Shown: piece after piece, positions 31,098 to 32,919 of the stretch
How the letters are laid out: every line of letters starts with the position of its first letter
How positions within the stretch are numbered: position 1 is the stretch's first letter
NCBI GenBank assembly: GCA_964410325.1
Contig: CAYPFN010000016.1
Coordinates: 1-32,919 of the forward strand
DNA: 32,919 bases
Direction of reading: 5' to 3'
Source of the DNA: CAAFZY01 sp964410325
GTDB lineage: Bacteria; Pseudomonadota; Alphaproteobacteria; RF32; CAG-239
Translations under genes and position numbers: made by a program
Notes under the pieces: generated by a model
Databases searched by the model: none
Told to the model about the DNA's origin: nothing
Seen by the model: only the letters and a program-made list of their open reading frames with translations

Positions 31098-31136
31098 ATA
31101 AATTATAATAACTTTAACTTGGAAAGAGAGTATAAT

Positions 31137-32168
31137 ATGGAAAAAGATAAAGCGTTAGATGCGGCATTAAGCCAAATTGAGAGGGCTTTTGGCAAAGGTT
31201 CGATTATGCGCCTGGGGCAAAGTACCAACATTGATATTGAAGCAATTTCGACCGGTTCTTTAGGCATAGATATTGCTTTAGGCATCGGCGGTCTGCCTAA
31301 AGGGCGTATTGTTGAGATTTACGGTCCTGAAAGTTCCGGTAAAACCACGCTGGCGTTAAGCGTTATTGCTCAGGCGCAGAAAAAGGGCGGCACATGTGCA
31401 TTTATTGATGCCGAGCATGCTTTAGATCCTTCTTATGCTAAAAAAATCGGCGTTGATATTGAAAACTTATTAATTTCACAACCAGATGCTGGTGAGCAAG
31501 CCTTGGAAATTGCCGACACTTTAGTTCGTTCTGGCGCTATTGATGTGCTGGTTGTCGATTCGGTGGCTGCTCTTGTACCGAAGGCAGAATTAGAAGGTGA
31601 AATGGGCGATTCGCATATGGGACTACAGGCGCGTTTGATGAGCCAGGCTTTGCGAAAATTAACCTCAACGGTTTCCCGTTCGAATACGCTGATTATTTTT
31701 ATTAATCAGATTCGCATGAAAATCGGCGTAATGTTTGGAAATCCTGAAACCACGACCGGCGGCAATGCTTTGAAGTTTTATGCGTCGGTTCGCATGGATA
31801 TCCGTCGCATTGGCGCAATTAAAGATAAGGATGATGTTATCGGCAGCCAGACGCGTGTCAAAATTGTTAAAAACAAAGTTGCGCCACCGTTTAAAACAGT
31901 CGATTTTGACATCATGTATGGTGAAGGAATTTCCAAAACCGGCGAACTAATTGATTTAGGTGTTAAAGCGGGTATTGTTGAAAAATCCGGCGCCTGGTTT
32001 TCCTATAAAGGTGAAAAATTGGGACAGGGGCGCGAAAATGCCAAATTGTTTTTGATGGATAATCCGCAAACGGCCGAAGAAATTGAAAATAAAATACGTG
32101 CCGATGCCGGTCATTTGACCACCGAGATGATGGGTGATGATGAACCGTCGCTTGAAAGCGAGGATTAA
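31137..32168 (+). CDS. recA: Recombinase RecA
   Basis: RecA forms filaments on single-stranded DNA, drives homologous recombination and triggers LexA self-cleavage. The 343-residue protein begins MEKDKALDAALSQIERAFGKG. Walker A is GPESSGKT (63-70), and the Walker B strand is VLVVDSVAALVPK. The L2 region includes FINQIRMKIGVMFGNPETTTGG, and FYASVRMDIRRIG follows. The acidic C-terminal end (MMGDDEPSLESED) is typical. The frame is open upstream to a TTG at 31074, but the ATG at 31137 matches the family start, and the upstream part contains the SOS box. GGAAAGAGAG precedes it. A strong terminator follows. Confidence 0.98.
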   Translation: MEKDKALDAALSQIERAFGKGSIMRLGQSTNIDIEAISTGSLGIDIALGIGGLPKGRIVEIYGPESSGKTTLALSVIAQAQKKGGTCAFIDAEHALDPSYAKKIGVDIENLLISQPDAGEQALEIADTLVRSGAIDVLVVDSVAALVPKAELEGEMGDSHMGLQARLMSQALRKLTSTVSRSNTLIIFINQIRMKIGVMFGNPETTTGGNALKFYASVRMDIRRIGAIKDKDDVIGSQTRVKIVKNKVAPPFKTVDFDIMYGEGISKTGELIDLGVKAGIVEKSGAWFSYKGEKLGQGRENAKLFLMDNPQTAEEIENKIRADAGHLTTEMMGDDEPSLESED

Positions 32169-32179
32169 TTCTGTAATAT

Positions 32180-32207
32180 AAAAAAACCTGCAGCTGCAGG
32201 TTTTTTT
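32180..32207 (+). terminator. Terminator of recA
   Basis: The palindrome CCTGCAGCTGCAGG (32187-32200) is flanked by six A before and seven T after. Confidence 0.9.
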
Positions 32208-32344
32208 GTGTCAAGAGAACTGCCAGCTAGGCTACTGATTCCCAAAAGCTTATAGCGCTGAGGAAGACAAAGCGACATAGGTTAAAGTTTTGTCCTCTGT
32301 CAGAATGCTAAACAACTTATTTGAAGAACAGTTATAAAAACTGA

Positions 32345-32760
32345 CATGGAAAGAATATCACAGGCGATAAGGGAATATATTATATCATTTTTATTACCAA
32401 GTATCGTTGCAAAGTGTTTTGTGGATATAAATGGATAGATATATTAAAGGTTTTATATAAATGAGAAAAGGGGGGGGAATCATAGAAAGGGAAGCATACT
32501 CAGATTATGTTCATATGTTAGTAAAAACTATCCAAAATAAGCGTAATAAGATTTTATAGGATCTCTTAACAGTAAAAGCAGTTTGCTGATATATGAAAAA
32601 TAGCGTAACAAAAATGTCAATATTACAATCAAGAAATTTTAGCATAAATGGTATTATATTGACACAACAGGCAAGAATACCGAACAGCGTAAAAGGTAAA
32701 AATCAACTTCATCAAGCTCAATTATCGGAACAATTAACAATGGATTTAAACAGCCCGTAA
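32345..32760 (+). pseudogene. Decayed IS200/IS605-type transposase (tnpA)
   Basis: Fragments of a Y1 (HUH) transposase can be read in order but in shifting frames with stops. From 32381 comes YIIFITKYRCKVFCG and then YKWIDILKVLYK, ending in TGA. From 32473 comes GGIIEREAYSDYVHMLV, compare the family's IIEGxACPDHIHMLV. From 32649 comes WYYIDTTGKNTEQ. From 32713 comes QAQLSEQLTMDLNSP, the family C-terminus. The frame changes around a run of eight G (32470-32477). The HUH motif has lost its first His (DYVH for DHxH), and the catalytic Tyr region after TGKNTE is broken. The element is therefore inactive. The rest of 32208-32344 shows nothing else. Confidence 0.8.
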
Positions 32761-32832
32761 TTTTGCTTTGTCAGGCAGTATTACGCTTTAAAGGCGTTCA
32801 TCGGCATCTTTAGAAGTTATGCCTACACATGA

Positions 32833-32871
32833 AGCACCCCCGCATTTTATGCGGGGGGCTTTGTTTTTTTT
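32833..32871 (+). terminator. Strong hairpin, likely IS200-type right end and/or terminator
   Basis: A 13-bp stem with one mismatch (AGC-A-CCCCCGCAT / ATGCGGGGG-G-GCT) and a two-base loop is followed by TTGTTTTTTTT. The GAAGC...CCCCGC hairpin 70-100 bases after the transposase remnant resembles the right-end hairpin of IS200/IS605 elements. It also has the form of an intrinsic terminator. Bases 32872-32919 show nothing. Confidence 0.75.
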
Positions 32872-32919
32872 AAGTTGATAATCTTATCAACGTTGTTTTT
32901 ATTTTAAAATCTTCGAAAC

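Noticed and set aside
31074..31136. RecA N-terminal extension from the TTG at 31074
   Set aside because: Those 21 codons overlap the SOS box and promoter region, and RecA homologues begin at the equivalent of the ATG at 31137, which has a good ribosome-binding site.

Overview
The window is chromosomal DNA from a low-GC alphaproteobacterium, probably an uncultured, host-associated lineage. The lineage call rests on several signs. recA carries a GAAC-N7-GAAC SOS box, which is the alphaproteobacterial LexA operator. A coiled-coil DUF4164-like gene sits before zapA, and zapA is followed by a 6S RNA. efp is coupled to a SuhB-type gene. rpmE, GltX, MlaC and the AapJ-like binding protein are also of alphaproteobacterial type. 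The 'host-associated' part is inference from a large autotransporter, a secreted Cys-rich protein and surface-glycan genes.

Layout. 1-2210 is an unusual accessory block built of repeated cassettes: a shared promoter/leader, a plus-strand gene, a terminator hairpin and a short minus-strand hydrophobic reading frame. Its centrepiece (1048-2058) encodes an alpha-solenoid-like protein of about ten nearly identical 'LLKIFDLPEASEILLEY' repeats. 2305-5550 holds rpmE, a catalytically degenerate inositol-monophosphatase paralogue coupled to efp, a degenerate ThiE-like gene, and the divergent DUF4164-zapA-6S RNA unit. 5769-8903 is ftsK plus a family 2 glycosyltransferase (minus). 9023-10728 is fabD-fabG. 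10852-14474 carries a Cys-rich exported protein and a 904-residue autotransporter. 14810-18222 is a two-gene polysaccharide O-acetylation operon (MBOAT plus AlgX/AlgJ-like). 18395-21853 holds cysS, gltX and mlaC (minus). 21901-23831 holds an orphan amino-acid binding protein and a small outer-membrane beta-barrel. 24013-26334 is gap-pgk (minus). 26793-28865 has a WaaE-like glycosyltransferase and two uncharacterised genes. 29141-32168 has fabI, a YihY-family membrane protein and SOS-regulated recA. 32345-32870 is a decayed IS200/IS605-type transposase with its terminal hairpin.

How the genes work together. Most of the window is housekeeping: fatty-acid synthesis (fabD, fabG, fabI), glycolysis (gap, pgk), translation (rpmE, efp, cysS, gltX), division and chromosome segregation (zapA, ftsK) and repair (recA). 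Envelope genes are interleaved (mlaC, autotransporter, porin-like protein, MBOAT operon, glycosyltransferases). The parts least explained by known biology are the repeated cassette block at the start, the dead IMPase homologue, and several sub-60-residue reading frames in 'empty' intergenic DNA. All calls are from reading the sequence; no database search was possible.
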